Below are positions 26,836-35,376 of a DNA stretch of 64,000 bases, piece after piece. Below the pieces are notes generated by a model. That model was not told the DNA's origin, searched no databases, and saw nothing but the letters and a program-made list of their open reading frames with translations. Made by a program: the position numbers and the translations under genes. Origin of the DNA: Acinetobacter baumannii (GTDB taxonomy: Bacteria; Pseudomonadota; Gammaproteobacteria; Pseudomonadales; Moraxellaceae). Every line of letters begins with the position of its first letter. The stretch's first letter is position 1. Location of the stretch: NCBI RefSeq assembly GCF_016508585.1, contig NZ_JADVOP010000007.1, positions 1-64,000 on the forward strand, in the 5' to 3' direction.

Positions 26836-27528
26836 TCAATCGTGTTTTACTGCCGATAAACTTGCAAATAATTCTGAAGAACCAAAACTTTCCAACAAGC
26901 GCTCGTAGGTTTCACGACTTTCACCCCGTAAGTAAGGACCTTCTAAAAACACCATTTGGCGTAAAGCCTGCCAAATCCATTTTTCATCCAAATGATTAGA
27001 ATCACTCAAATGTCCCGACATATAAAGAAAGTTCGTCCAGTTGGTAAGCACAATCCAAATATTGATAATCAATGCTTCAATTTCAGATGCTGTCATCTGC
27101 ATCAATCCGGCTTGAACAAAAGCATGATAAATTTTTTGTCCCTGCTGCATCACTTTACCGGCAAAACGGGGATATATTTTTCTAAAATCTTCATTATTTT
27201 CAATTAAATGATAGACATCACGATGTAAAAAACGGTATTCCCACAGCTGACTGCTCAACACTTGGAAATAACGGATTTTATCATTGGCATTGACGATACG
27301 GTCATCGGGTAATGAAAGCATATCCAAAGTTTCTTTTTGATATTGCTCCATCAACTCTTTAATGATTTCTTGCTTATTTCGAAAATGATAATACAAATTT
27401 CCAGGACTAATCCCAAGCTCAGCTGCAATATGATTGGTCGTAACAGCACGCTCTCCGCGTTCATTAAAAAGTTGCAGGCTAATCTGCAAAATTCGATCTT
27501 TCGTTTTCAAAGTTTTGGAGCTTGACAT
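26836..27528 (-). CDS. TetR-family transcriptional regulator
   Basis: A 230-residue repressor. The N-terminal helix-turn-helix is clear (TTNHIAAELGISPGNLYYHF, about residues 30-49), followed by a ligand-binding helical domain with a TetR_C_33-like look. It is divergent from the aldehyde dehydrogenase gene, which it probably controls together with itself. The ATG at 27528 is preferred, although a GTG at 27555 inside the upstream palindrome is in frame. The ligand is unknown; an aldehyde or fatty or aromatic compound is plausible from the neighbour. Confidence 0.88.
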   Translation of the reverse strand: MSSSKTLKTKDRILQISLQLFNERGERAVTTNHIAAELGISPGNLYYHFRNKQEIIKELMEQYQKETLDMLSLPDDRIVNANDKIRYFQVLSSQLWEYRFLHRDVYHLIENNEDFRKIYPRFAGKVMQQGQKIYHAFVQAGLMQMTASEIEALIINIWIVLTNWTNFLYMSGHLSDSNHLDEKWIWQALRQMVFLEGPYLRGESRETYERLLESFGSSELFASLSAVKHD

Positions 27529-27547
27529 CCTATTACCATTTTTAACC

Positions 27548-27563
27548 GTTAGCACAAGCTAAC
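27548..27563. promoter_or_regulatory. Operator-like palindrome next to the TetR gene
   Basis: GTTAGC-ACAA-GCTAAC is a perfect 6-bp inverted repeat 20 bp upstream of the TetR start, suited to autoregulation. Confidence 0.5.
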
Positions 27564-27580
27564 ATAAAGTGACTTGACTA

Positions 27581-27600
27581 TTTAGAGTATTTACTCTAAA
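27581..27600. promoter_or_regulatory. Second palindrome, over the aldehyde dehydrogenase promoter
   Basis: TTTAGAGT-ATTT-ACTCTAAA is a perfect 8-bp inverted repeat just downstream of a TTGACT -35 (27574-27579), so a bound protein would block the plus-strand promoter. Its sequence differs from the palindrome at 27548. Confidence 0.55.
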
Positions 27601-27627
27601 AAATATATTATATTAACCTATTCGTAA

Positions 27628-29088
27628 ATGGTGTTTGTCATGAACAGTCATACAAAAACAGATTCAATGACTTCCTATTCACCTGAAGTTCAACGTATGC
27701 ATGATCTTCTTGAGCAACAGAAAGCTGCCTATCAGCGTTATCCTGTGCCTACTGCAAAAGAGCGTATTGAACGTTTAGCTCGCTTGAAAAAAGTTTTGGT
27801 AAAATATCAAGATCAATTTGCAGATGCAATCAACCAAGATTACGGCAATCGTTCAATCAGTGAAACTAAAATCGGTGAACTACTTACCTGTTTAGAGCAA
27901 ATTAAATATTATAGCAAGCATTTAACAGCATGGATGAAGCCATCTAAGCGTCATGTGTCTATGTTACACCAACCTGGTAAAGCATGGGTGCAATATCAAC
28001 CTTTAGGCGTGATCGGAATCATCGCGCCATGGAATTATCCGTTGTTACTGTCCGTTGGACCACTGATTTGCGCCTTGGCGGCGGGTAACCACGCCATGTT
28101 AAAAATTTCCAGTTCATCTTCTCAATTTGGTTATGTGCTTGAAAATGCACTATCAGAGGCATTTCCACAAGAGTTGGTTGCAGTAGTGAACGGCGGTGGG
28201 CAAATTTCCGATGCTTTTTCGCATTTAGCATTCGATAAAATCATTTTTACAGGTTCTACCAATGTTGGTAAAACAGTCATGAGTGCAGCAGCAGAGAATC
28301 TTGTGCCTGTCATTCTTGAACTGGGTGGTAAATCGCCAGTGATTGTACACCCATCCAGTGATTTAAAATTGGTGGCTGAACGAATTGCATTTGGCAAGCT
28401 TTGGAACGCAGGTCAAACTTGTGTTGCACCTGACTATATGTTCCTGCCTAAAGGTAAAACAGCTGAATTTATTGATTCATTTAAAGAAATCGCGACAGCA
28501 ATGTACCCGACCTTGCGAGACAATCAGGACTACACCAGTATCATCAATGACAAACAGTACAATCGCATCCAAGGTTATTTAGAAGATGCACGTCAACAAG
28601 GTGCTCAATTTACTGAGATTAATCCTAATCATGAGGATTTAACTACAGTCCGAAAAATTGCCCCAACATTCTTAACAGGTGTCTTGCCTACGATGGATAT
28701 TATGAAGAATGAAATTTTTGGTCCAGTCCTTCCAATCATGGAATATGATCAAATCGACGATGTGATTGACTTTATTAATGGCAGACCTCGTCCACTTGCT
28801 TTATACTATTTCGACTTTGACAATGCTCGTGCTGAATACGTTTCTCAACGTACTCATTCAGGACATTTCGGTCAAAATGCCGTACTGACCCATGTTGCAC
28901 AAGACGATCTACCATTTGGTGGCGTTGGTGCTTCGGGTATGGGCAAATATCATGGCCCAGAAGGTTTCTTTGGTTTATCACATGAACGTTCAGTGATGTC
29001 TATTCCTAAGCTCTTTAGCTTAAAATTCATCTTAGCGCCTTACGATAAACCCCTAAATAAAATTTTAGAGAAAACTTTCTTACGCTAA
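27628..29088 (+). CDS. Coniferyl-aldehyde-dehydrogenase-type aldehyde dehydrogenase
   Basis: An NAD(P)-dependent aldehyde dehydrogenase of 486 residues. The cofactor loop is FTGSTNVGKTV, the general base glutamate is in LELGGKSP, and the nucleophile is the cysteine in NAGQTCVAPDY. IIAPWNYPLL is the usual structural block. It most resembles the CalB-type coniferyl/long-chain aldehyde dehydrogenases common in Acinetobacter, but the natural substrate is not fixed by sequence. Three in-frame ATGs (27628, 27640, 27667) are possible and none has a strong ribosome binding site. The divergent TetR gene and palindrome indicate inducible control. Confidence 0.9.
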   Translation: MVFVMNSHTKTDSMTSYSPEVQRMHDLLEQQKAAYQRYPVPTAKERIERLARLKKVLVKYQDQFADAINQDYGNRSISETKIGELLTCLEQIKYYSKHLTAWMKPSKRHVSMLHQPGKAWVQYQPLGVIGIIAPWNYPLLLSVGPLICALAAGNHAMLKISSSSSQFGYVLENALSEAFPQELVAVVNGGGQISDAFSHLAFDKIIFTGSTNVGKTVMSAAAENLVPVILELGGKSPVIVHPSSDLKLVAERIAFGKLWNAGQTCVAPDYMFLPKGKTAEFIDSFKEIATAMYPTLRDNQDYTSIINDKQYNRIQGYLEDARQQGAQFTEINPNHEDLTTVRKIAPTFLTGVLPTMDIMKNEIFGPVLPIMEYDQIDDVIDFINGRPRPLALYYFDFDNARAEYVSQRTHSGHFGQNAVLTHVAQDDLPFGGVGASGMGKYHGPEGFFGLSHERSVMSIPKLFSLKFILAPYDKPLNKILEKTFLR

Positions 29089-29100
29089 CTGATCAAGGCA

Positions 29101-29120
29101 TGATCTATCACAATAGATCA
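29101..29120. repeat. Perfect inverted repeat after the aldehyde dehydrogenase gene
   Basis: TGATCTAT-CACA-ATAGATCA is an 8-bp perfect stem 12 bp after the stop codon, without a T run. It may stabilise the mRNA 3' end or be a binding site. Confidence 0.5.
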
Positions 29121-29135
29121 GATTGCGTTTTGACG

Positions 29136-29164
29136 AATTCCGCTTGTCTTTTAAGCGGAATTTT
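29136..29164 (+). terminator. Terminator overlapping the rpmB promoter
   Basis: A 10-bp stem AATTCCGCTT / AAGCGGAATT with a 7-nt loop, followed by TT. The loop and arms contain the -35 of the rpmB promoter. Confidence 0.7.
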
Positions 29165-29172
29165 GGTATAAA
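29144..29172 (+). promoter_or_regulatory. Sigma-70 promoter of rpmB-rpmG
   Basis: TTGTCT (29144-29149), a 17-bp spacer and TATAAA (29167-29172). It is about 80 bp upstream of the rpmB ATG and is the only good promoter in the gap. Confidence 0.7.
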
Positions 29173-29253
29173 ACGCCCCTTGAATGAATTCAATCCGTTT
29201 TATTTTGACTGGCCATACAGATTTGCTGTTGGCTAAATCAATGGAGTTACACC

Positions 29254-29490
29254 ATGTCTAAGGTTTGCCAAGTTACCGGCAAGCGTCCAGTCGTTGGTAA
29301 CAACGTCTCACACGCCAACAACAAAACTAAACGCCGGTTCGAGCCGAACCTGCATCACCACCGTTTCTGGTTAGAAAGCGAAAAACGTTTCGTACGTCTT
29401 CGTTTAACCACTAAAGGTATGCGTATTATCGACAAATTGGGCATTGAAAAGGTTGTTGCTGACCTACGTGCTCAAGGTCAAAAGATCTAA
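29254..29490 (+). CDS. rpmB: 50S ribosomal protein L28
   Basis: A basic protein of 78 residues that starts [20 protein letters not shown], the L28 hallmark, and has the conserved [17 protein letters not shown] centre. It belongs to the large ribosomal subunit. A GGAG ribosome binding site lies 7 nt before the ATG. The L33 gene follows after 12 bp; the rpmB-rpmG pair is conserved in gammaproteobacteria. Confidence 0.98.
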
Positions 29491-29502
29491 GGAGTCTGAA
29501 CC

Positions 29503-29658
29503 ATGCGTGATAAAATTCGCCTAGTTTCTACTGCTGGTACAGGTTATTTCTATACCACTACTAAGAACAAACGTACTATGCCGGAAAAAATGGAAATCAA
29601 AAAATTTGATCCAAAAATCCGTCAACACGTTATCTTTAAAGAAGCTAAAATTAAATAA
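29503..29658 (+). CDS. rpmG: 50S ribosomal protein L33
   Basis: A 51-residue basic ribosomal protein (starts [17 protein letters not shown], ends KEAKIK). It has no cysteines, so it is the zinc-independent form of L33, and one would expect no Zur-linked paralogue function from this copy. An AAGGAG ribosome binding site lies 8 nt before the ATG. It ends at a terminator 21 bp downstream. Confidence 0.98.
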   Translation: MRDKIRLVSTAGTGYFYTTTKNKRTMPEKMEIKKFDPKIRQHVIFKEAKIK

Positions 29659-29678
29659 TTTTAGTTTTCTTAAAAAAT

Positions 29679-29703
29679 ACGATCCATTTGGGTCGTTTTT
29701 TTT
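29679..29703 (+). terminator. Terminator of rpmB-rpmG
   Basis: ACGATCC / GGGTCGT stem with one T-G wobble and loop ATTT, followed by eight T residues. Confidence 0.9.
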
Positions 29704-29840
29704 GCCTTTTTTTTCTTCAGCTTGTTAAAATCTTCAATAAATTTGGCACTATTCGTGCATTTTCTATGGTTTCACAACGAACCATACCCTTCTAGAAATG
29801 ATTTTTTGAATGATTTCTCCTCAATATTAAGGAGTATTTA

Positions 29841-31559
29841 GTGCCTCATGACGTAGATCTGATTATTTTACTTGCAGTCGGTTTTGGTATAGCCCTCATT
29901 TTTGGCTATATCGCTGCACGTTTACGCCTTCCACCTCTGATTGGTTATTTAATTGCAGGGATTATCATTAGTCCCAATACACCTGGAATTGTCGCAGACA
30001 TTACACTTGCCAATCAGCTTGCTGAACTCGGTGTGATGTTTTTGATGTTTGGCGTAGGCATGCACTTTTCACTCAATGATTTAATGCAAGTCAGACGAAT
30101 TGCTTTACCAGGGGCAATTTTACAAATCGCAGTTGCAACATTATTGGGAATCGCTGTTTCCTTGATTTGGGGATGGAGTTTTGGGTCTGCATTGGTCTTT
30201 GGTTTAAGTTTGTCTTGTGCCAGCACCGTCGTTTTACTCAAGGCACTGGGAGATAAAGGCTTACTAAACTCAGTAAACGGCAAAATCGCTGTGGGTTGGT
30301 TATTGGTTGAAGATCTGGTTATGGTGTTGGTCTTGGTCTTACTACCAGCGACGGCAGTACTTCTCGGCGGACATCCAATCGCAGGACATGAATCAGATCA
30401 GAACATTTGGATGACATTGGGAATCACCCTCATAAAAGTGACAGGCTTTATTGCCTTTATGCTGATTGTTGGCAAACGACTCGTTCCTATGATCATGCAA
30501 TATGTCGCTCGTTTAGGTTCTAGAGAGCTTTTCACCCTCACTGTAGTTGCAGCAGCAGTCTCAATTGCTTATGGCTCATACGCGATCTTTGGCGTGTCTA
30601 TGGCGTTGGGAGCATTCTTTGCCGGGATGGTGGTAAAAGAATCAGATTTTAGCCATCGTGCGGAAGAAGAAACCTTACCATTGAGAGAAATTTTCTCGAT
30701 TCTTTTCTTTGTTTCTGTAGGAATGCTGTTTGACCCACGCATTATTATTGAACAACCTTTACATATCTTAGTGGTTATTGCCATTATTATGATTGGTAAA
30801 ACGCTGGCAGCAATGGCCTTGGTTTTATTCTTCCGCTATCCGATCAATACCGCTTTGACTGTTGGTGCAAGTTTGGCACAAATCGGGGAATTCTCATTCA
30901 TCCTTGCCACGCTCGGCTTATCACTTGGATTATTGAGCCCTGAAGCACAAAACTTGATTTTGGCAGGTGCATTATTCTCGATTACCCTCAACTCATTTTT
31001 GTTTTCAGCCATTGAGCCTGTACAGAACTGGATTCGTGAACGCTCACATTTAGCGCGCTTGCTTGAACGCAGTGGCGACCCATTGGCAATGCTTCCTGAT
31101 GAAGTCGATCAGGCTTACTTACGTGACCAAGTGGTGATCGTAGGTCATGGTGAAGTCGGACGTCGCATTACCAAGACACTTATGCAAGATGGTATTAAGG
31201 TGGTGATTGCAGAAGAAAATCGTGAAATTGTAGAAAACTTGCGTGAAAAAGGCATCGCTGCGGTTTCTGGTCGTGCCACTGAACCGAGTGTTCTCATTCA
31301 AGCCCATATTCAACATGCAAGACTCTTGGTTATTTCACCCATGGATATTGTCGATATCCATAAAATTGTCGACACGGCAAAATTACTTAATCCAGAAATT
31401 CAAGTTTTGGTTTGTGCTGAGAATAAAGAAGAAGCTGAGGTCATTCGTAAAGACAATATCGGTGAAGTCTATTATGCAAAAGAGGAAATGGCTAAAAATA
31501 TGAGCAACCATATTTTAAATCAAATTCAAATTGCACATCATCATGAGCCGACGCATTAA
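29841..31559 (+). CDS. ybaL: Kef-type cation:proton antiporter with TrkA-N domain (YbaL-like)
   Basis: An inner-membrane CPA2-family monovalent cation/proton antiporter. About twelve membrane segments fill residues 1-395, starting with VDLIILLAVGFGIALIFGYIAARL. The C-terminal cytoplasmic RCK/TrkA-N domain (about 425-550) has the nucleotide-binding VVIVGHGEVGRRI motif. It has 572 residues, close to E. coli YbaL (558). It starts with GTG after AAGGAG. It is monocistronic and ends in a hairpin. Potassium export under stress is the family's known role; the exact ion here is inferred. Confidence 0.92.
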   Translation: MPHDVDLIILLAVGFGIALIFGYIAARLRLPPLIGYLIAGIIISPNTPGIVADITLANQLAELGVMFLMFGVGMHFSLNDLMQVRRIALPGAILQIAVATLLGIAVSLIWGWSFGSALVFGLSLSCASTVVLLKALGDKGLLNSVNGKIAVGWLLVEDLVMVLVLVLLPATAVLLGGHPIAGHESDQNIWMTLGITLIKVTGFIAFMLIVGKRLVPMIMQYVARLGSRELFTLTVVAAAVSIAYGSYAIFGVSMALGAFFAGMVVKESDFSHRAEEETLPLREIFSILFFVSVGMLFDPRIIIEQPLHILVVIAIIMIGKTLAAMALVLFFRYPINTALTVGASLAQIGEFSFILATLGLSLGLLSPEAQNLILAGALFSITLNSFLFSAIEPVQNWIRERSHLARLLERSGDPLAMLPDEVDQAYLRDQVVIVGHGEVGRRITKTLMQDGIKVVIAEENREIVENLREKGIAAVSGRATEPSVLIQAHIQHARLLVISPMDIVDIHKIVDTAKLLNPEIQVLVCAENKEEAEVIRKDNIGEVYYAKEEMAKNMSNHILNQIQIAHHHEPTH

Positions 31560-31601
31560 ATCTTTGTTGAGATCTTAGCTGAGTTCAAAGCAAGACCAAG
31601 A

Positions 31602-31625
31602 AAAACGCACTTTAAAGTGCGTTTT
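31602..31625. terminator. Bidirectional terminator
   Basis: A self-complementary 24-bp sequence built on ACGCAC / GTGCGT with A and T flanks, between the antiporter gene (+) and the gene ending at 31653 (-). Confidence 0.85.
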
Positions 31626-31652
31626 GTTGTACTTTTTCTAGCAAAACAAACT

Positions 31653-31931
31653 TTAGCTCATATATTTTGGCTGCACATCAACAACTTCTGCATGCCACTC
31701 ATCCGCTTGCTTTTCAAGCAAGGCAAACAATGCAGCTTGAATCATTTGCTGAGCTATCGCTGGGGTTTGGTCACCCAATAATGCCTTCACTTCCTCATTA
31801 AACTGAATCGTGACCAATGGATCTTTCTCAGAACCTGCATTACGCAATGCCAACTCACCACCTTCGAGTTGTACTAACTCCAAAATAGCTTCTTGATTCC
31901 CAAATAACTCTTTTAACTGTTCAATAGACAT
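31653..31931 (-). CDS. Small acidic protein of unknown function
   Basis: A 92-residue acidic soluble protein with no recognisable motif. It contains predicted helices (SIEQLKELFGNQEAILELVQL and IAQQMIQAALFALLEKQADEW) flanking a short beta region. The upstream-extended frame to 31979 is rejected because a GGAGG ribosome binding site sits just before the ATG at 31931. It lies 108 bp downstream of the gene at 32040 on the same strand. It looks like a conserved Acinetobacter hypothetical; I cannot assign a role. Confidence 0.7.
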   Translation of the reverse strand: MSIEQLKELFGNQEAILELVQLEGGELALRNAGSEKDPLVTIQFNEEVKALLGDQTPAIAQQMIQAALFALLEKQADEWHAEVVDVQPKYMS

Positions 31932-32039
31932 AAATCCTCCATGCTCAACATGGGGCAAAGCACTGAATGCACTTTGCATCTTGTAGATATTTTATATAGT
32001 CATTTAAAACAAAATTTCAAGTGAATCTGATCAAAAAGA

Positions 32040-32543
32040 TCAGAATTCAACCATTTCATTACGAAAACCATCAATAAGCTGTGATAAATCACGGTGCCAT
32101 TCTCTCAAAATTTTAGTATCAGGCAACCAAGCTTGTGGTGTTTGCGTCACTTTAATAATTAAATTAGATGATGTTTCATCCTCTGGTTCCGGTGCACTGG
32201 GTTCAGGTGCGTATTGGCACAAACGATAAGCTCTTTTAAGCTCTGCAATAAATCCTTCCTTTGCCAACTTCTGCATCACCAAAACTTCAGGTGATACCTG
32301 CCCTTTGGCAGCCATGTTTTCTTCAATCGACTTCAAAGTAGGAGATAAATCATTTAATCGATAATAGCGAACCAGTTCCTGTAAAAAAGCCAGAACCGCA
32401 CCATGCAGATGAAATACCGCTGCTTCACGCTGCGCTTGGGCTTGCTGAACATTTTCTGTCTGCTCTGCCTGCATACATGAGAGACGGGCAAAATAAAGTT
32501 TTTGATTGGTACGGTCTGCATGAAAGCGAGCTACACGTGACAT
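32040..32543 (-). CDS. DUF6586-like protein
   Basis: A 167-residue soluble helical protein. The N-terminal RTNQKLYFARL motif is like the Pseudomonas family annotated DUF6586, which is often found near topA; here topA is about 7 kb away. The middle contains an acidic, proline-rich linker (APEPSAPEPEDE) before a C-terminal helical segment. No signal peptide. Function unknown. The assignment to DUF6586 rests on the N-terminal motif and memory only. Confidence 0.7.
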   Translation of the reverse strand: MSRVARFHADRTNQKLYFARLSCMQAEQTENVQQAQAQREAAVFHLHGAVLAFLQELVRYYRLNDLSPTLKSIEENMAAKGQVSPEVLVMQKLAKEGFIAELKRAYRLCQYAPEPSAPEPEDETSSNLIIKVTQTPQAWLPDTKILREWHRDLSQLIDGFRNEMVEF

Positions 32544-32872
32544 GGATGTTCCCTAAGATTTTGGCATTTATTACATAGCGTCTGTTGAGATTGCAACCAT
32601 ACCTTGCGTTATCGACTGAAACGACATAAACAAGGCATGAAAAAATGTCCACTGTCGCAAGCATCTGTGAAGTGTCAACATATTCGACTTAGCTTAATCT
32701 TTATTGCACAGAAATCACAATAAATTTTATCCATGTTGAATGTCAATAAAATGAATAGCAAGAAGCTCATCAAAATAGTTCACTCAACCATACAGAAAAC
32801 ACAAATAAATTGATCGTGATCTATTCAACCATCACTTTATATAAAAAAGGAGCATTCCTGCTCCTTGTTAGA
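32544..32872. other. 329-bp intergenic region
   Basis: No convincing gene. It is AT-rich (especially 32690-32850), holds the promoter area of the DUF6586-like gene at the left, and at the right the terminator of the RRM protein gene (32847-32866). Confidence 0.5.
32841..32866 (-). terminator. Terminator of the RRM protein gene
   Basis: Stem AAGGAGCA / TGCTCCTT with loop TTCC; on the minus strand a T6 run follows, 6 bp beyond the stop codon. Confidence 0.9.
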
Positions 32873-33124
32873 TTAAGTTTTTGGCTTTTCTTCCGCAGCT
32901 TTCACACGAATCCCGTGACCATGTAAACGTAAAGTATTCAACCCTTTAATCGCTTTAATTGCTTCACGACCATTCGGCATTTCCACGAAAGCAAAGCCTT
33001 TTGACTTACCTGTTTCTGTATCCAACACCAAAGTACATGAATCAATTGCACCATACTGTTTAAAGAGTTCCAGCAATTCTGCTTCGGTCACAGTACGTTC
33101 TAAATTACGAACTAAAATTTTCAT
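32873..33124 (-). CDS. RNA-recognition-motif (RRM) protein
   Basis: An 83-residue single RRM domain. RNP2 is ILVRNL (residues 3-8) and RNP1 is KGFAFVEM (about 42-49), including the stacking aromatics. Small bacterial RRM proteins bind RNA and are often cold- or stress-induced. It lies downstream of the helicase gene on the same strand with an 86-bp gap, and has its own terminator. The RNA targets are unknown. Confidence 0.92.
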   Translation of the reverse strand: MKILVRNLERTVTEAELLELFKQYGAIDSCTLVLDTETGKSKGFAFVEMPNGREAIKAIKGLNTLRLHGHGIRVKAAEEKPKT

Positions 33125-33210
33125 CTCACAACCTTAAATATAAACGAGGCAAAAAACATCAAAAAGCACTCGCCTACCTACTTTTTGAATGAAAACACAA
33201 TTGTCATAGT

Positions 33211-35202
33211 TTAATCCAGATCAATGCCAAAATCTAAATTAATCGCTTGCCGTTCAATTAAAGCACTTTTAACTGTTTGCTCGCGTTGTCTGTAATGGGT
33301 TTCTGTTGTACATAAATTTCGAGTCAAATCATTGAAGAAATAACTTTCGATTTCTCTTCCCTGTTCATCCGTCTGACGATGTGCCCAAAAGTTTAAATTC
33401 TGCTTGGTTAAAATCAATTCGTTCTGTGCACGGGTGAGTGCCACATAAAGGACTCTACGCTCTTCCTCAACTTCATCAAAATTACCTTGTGCGCGTGCAT
33501 GCGGATATTGTCCTGCGGATACGTTGGCAACATAACAGACTTTTTGTTCAGTCCCCTTTGCAGAGTGAATCGTAATCATTGTCACCACATCATCCTGTGA
33601 CTGACGTTCGATCTCACTAATCGAGACGGGGTCTAGTACGTACTCTTCTAAAAACTCACTTAATTGCGTATGTTTAGAAGCAAGCTGTTTCACCAGATCA
33701 AAATCACCCACGCGTTTATGCCAGTCCTTTTTAGCATAATTTTCTTCTAACTGGTTAAGGATTGCTTCAACACCAAGCCGAACACAAGCTTCAACTTCAG
33801 TCTTCAACACACTCATTTGCTTCATGATCAGCAAGGTATGATCTGGAATACGTCCAAATTTCTCAAGTTTCTCTGTAATACTTTCAATATCAGGATCAAG
33901 TAACAGCTGTTGAGCAAGCTTACTTGCGCCTACATCACCGACGCCATTCCACAGGGTTAAAAAACGCATCCACGCGATATCGTCAAGCGGATTGGCAATC
34001 ACACGCAATAGGCTGAGCAGATCTTTTACATGTGCAGTTTCAAGTAATTTCATTCCCCCGATAAAACGGTAAGGCACATTGGCTTGAATAAATGCAGCTT
34101 CGATATGTCTGGCAGCAAAAGCCGAACGCACCAAGACCATATGATCGTTCCATGCTGAGCCTTGCAACAAATGGCGCTCTTTAATATCTATTGCAATCCA
34201 CTTTGCTTCATCAAACTCATTTGGAAAAACATGCATACGTGGTTTAAGCCCTTCGCCACGGTAAGCTTCAAGTTTTTTATCATAATGAATTGGGCTTCGC
34301 TCCAACAACCAATTTGAAAGGTCTAAAATTTCTTGGGTAGAGCGATAATTTTTTTCTAATTTGAAAATCTCTGCATCTGCCACTCGATCTTTAAAATGAT
34401 GAATATTTTCAAAGTCTGCACCGCGGAACCCATAAATCGATTGTGCATCATCGCCAACACAAAACAATGAGGTTTTTTCTTTCAAAGGTTCTAAAATTGC
34501 CCACTGCAAGGGATTGGTATCTTGCATTTCATCTACCAGCATGTATTGGCATAGACTTGCCACATACTCAACCAATCCTTCAGATTGTGCCAGAGCCGAT
34601 CCAACAACAGCAAGGATATCATCATAGTCCAGAAAGCTACGAGCACGTTTACGGCTTTCATACTCTTTCATGATTTCAGCAATTTGATCTTTATCGTCTA
34701 AAAACTCAGGCAACTGTTTTTCTAAAGCCAAACTCAGTTTTTGGCGTGTATTGCGAGCAAAAGAATATAAATCACAAAGTTGTTGTGGTTTCGGTAAAGC
34801 ATTCGGATTTTTTTTATCATCTTTACCGCGAATCAGACGGAACAACATCAATTGATCATCACGATCAATGATTGAAAACTGATCCAGACCAAATGCCTTG
34901 GGTGCGCGGCGCAATAAATACATACAGAACGTGTGGAATGTTGAGGCCCGTAATCCTTTCGCCTGATCCCCCAACGCCAACTCGACTCTTGCTACAATTT
35001 CACTGGCAGAACGGCGCGTAAAAGTCAAAATCTGGATTTGATTCGCAGGAATACCTTGATCAATCAGATATGCAGCACGAGCAACAATCGTTTTGGTTTT
35101 GCCACAACCTGCCCCTGCAAGCACTAGACTATGCTTTGTTCCAGTCGTAGCAGCTTGTTTTTGTTGAGGGTTTAATTCATCAATCAGGTTGGCTAAACTC
35201 AT
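33211..35202 (-). CDS. UvrD/Rep-family DNA helicase
   Basis: A superfamily-1A 3'-5' helicase of 663 residues. Motif I is AGAGCGKT (29-36), motif Ia is LTFTRRSASEI, motif II is DEMQDTN, motif III is GDDAQSIYGFRGA, and motif VI is VALTRAQNEL. It is shorter than UvrD (720) or Rep (673) and lacks the long UvrD C-terminal tail. It is probably an accessory helicase for replication or repair, possibly Rep-like; the specific paralogue cannot be named with certainty. It is transcribed with the RRM gene downstream. Confidence 0.9.
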   Translation of the reverse strand: MSLANLIDELNPQQKQAATTGTKHSLVLAGAGCGKTKTIVARAAYLIDQGIPANQIQILTFTRRSASEIVARVELALGDQAKGLRASTFHTFCMYLLRRAPKAFGLDQFSIIDRDDQLMLFRLIRGKDDKKNPNALPKPQQLCDLYSFARNTRQKLSLALEKQLPEFLDDKDQIAEIMKEYESRKRARSFLDYDDILAVVGSALAQSEGLVEYVASLCQYMLVDEMQDTNPLQWAILEPLKEKTSLFCVGDDAQSIYGFRGADFENIHHFKDRVADAEIFKLEKNYRSTQEILDLSNWLLERSPIHYDKKLEAYRGEGLKPRMHVFPNEFDEAKWIAIDIKERHLLQGSAWNDHMVLVRSAFAARHIEAAFIQANVPYRFIGGMKLLETAHVKDLLSLLRVIANPLDDIAWMRFLTLWNGVGDVGASKLAQQLLLDPDIESITEKLEKFGRIPDHTLLIMKQMSVLKTEVEACVRLGVEAILNQLEENYAKKDWHKRVGDFDLVKQLASKHTQLSEFLEEYVLDPVSISEIERQSQDDVVTMITIHSAKGTEQKVCYVANVSAGQYPHARAQGNFDEVEEERRVLYVALTRAQNELILTKQNLNFWAHRQTDEQGREIESYFFNDLTRNLCTTETHYRQREQTVKSALIERQAINLDFGIDLD

Positions 35203-35376
35203 TTTTACTCATCATTGTATGGATGGTCGTTAGTTTAGCAGAGCTGTCCTAAAATATGCATTTAAACCCTCGTATCAAGTCATGAATTGACGTTTAAATC
35301 AATGCAAAAAATACCACAGAATGCAATATGCTTTGCATTTTTAAAATACCAAAGCAAATCTATCTGCAAGACCAGA

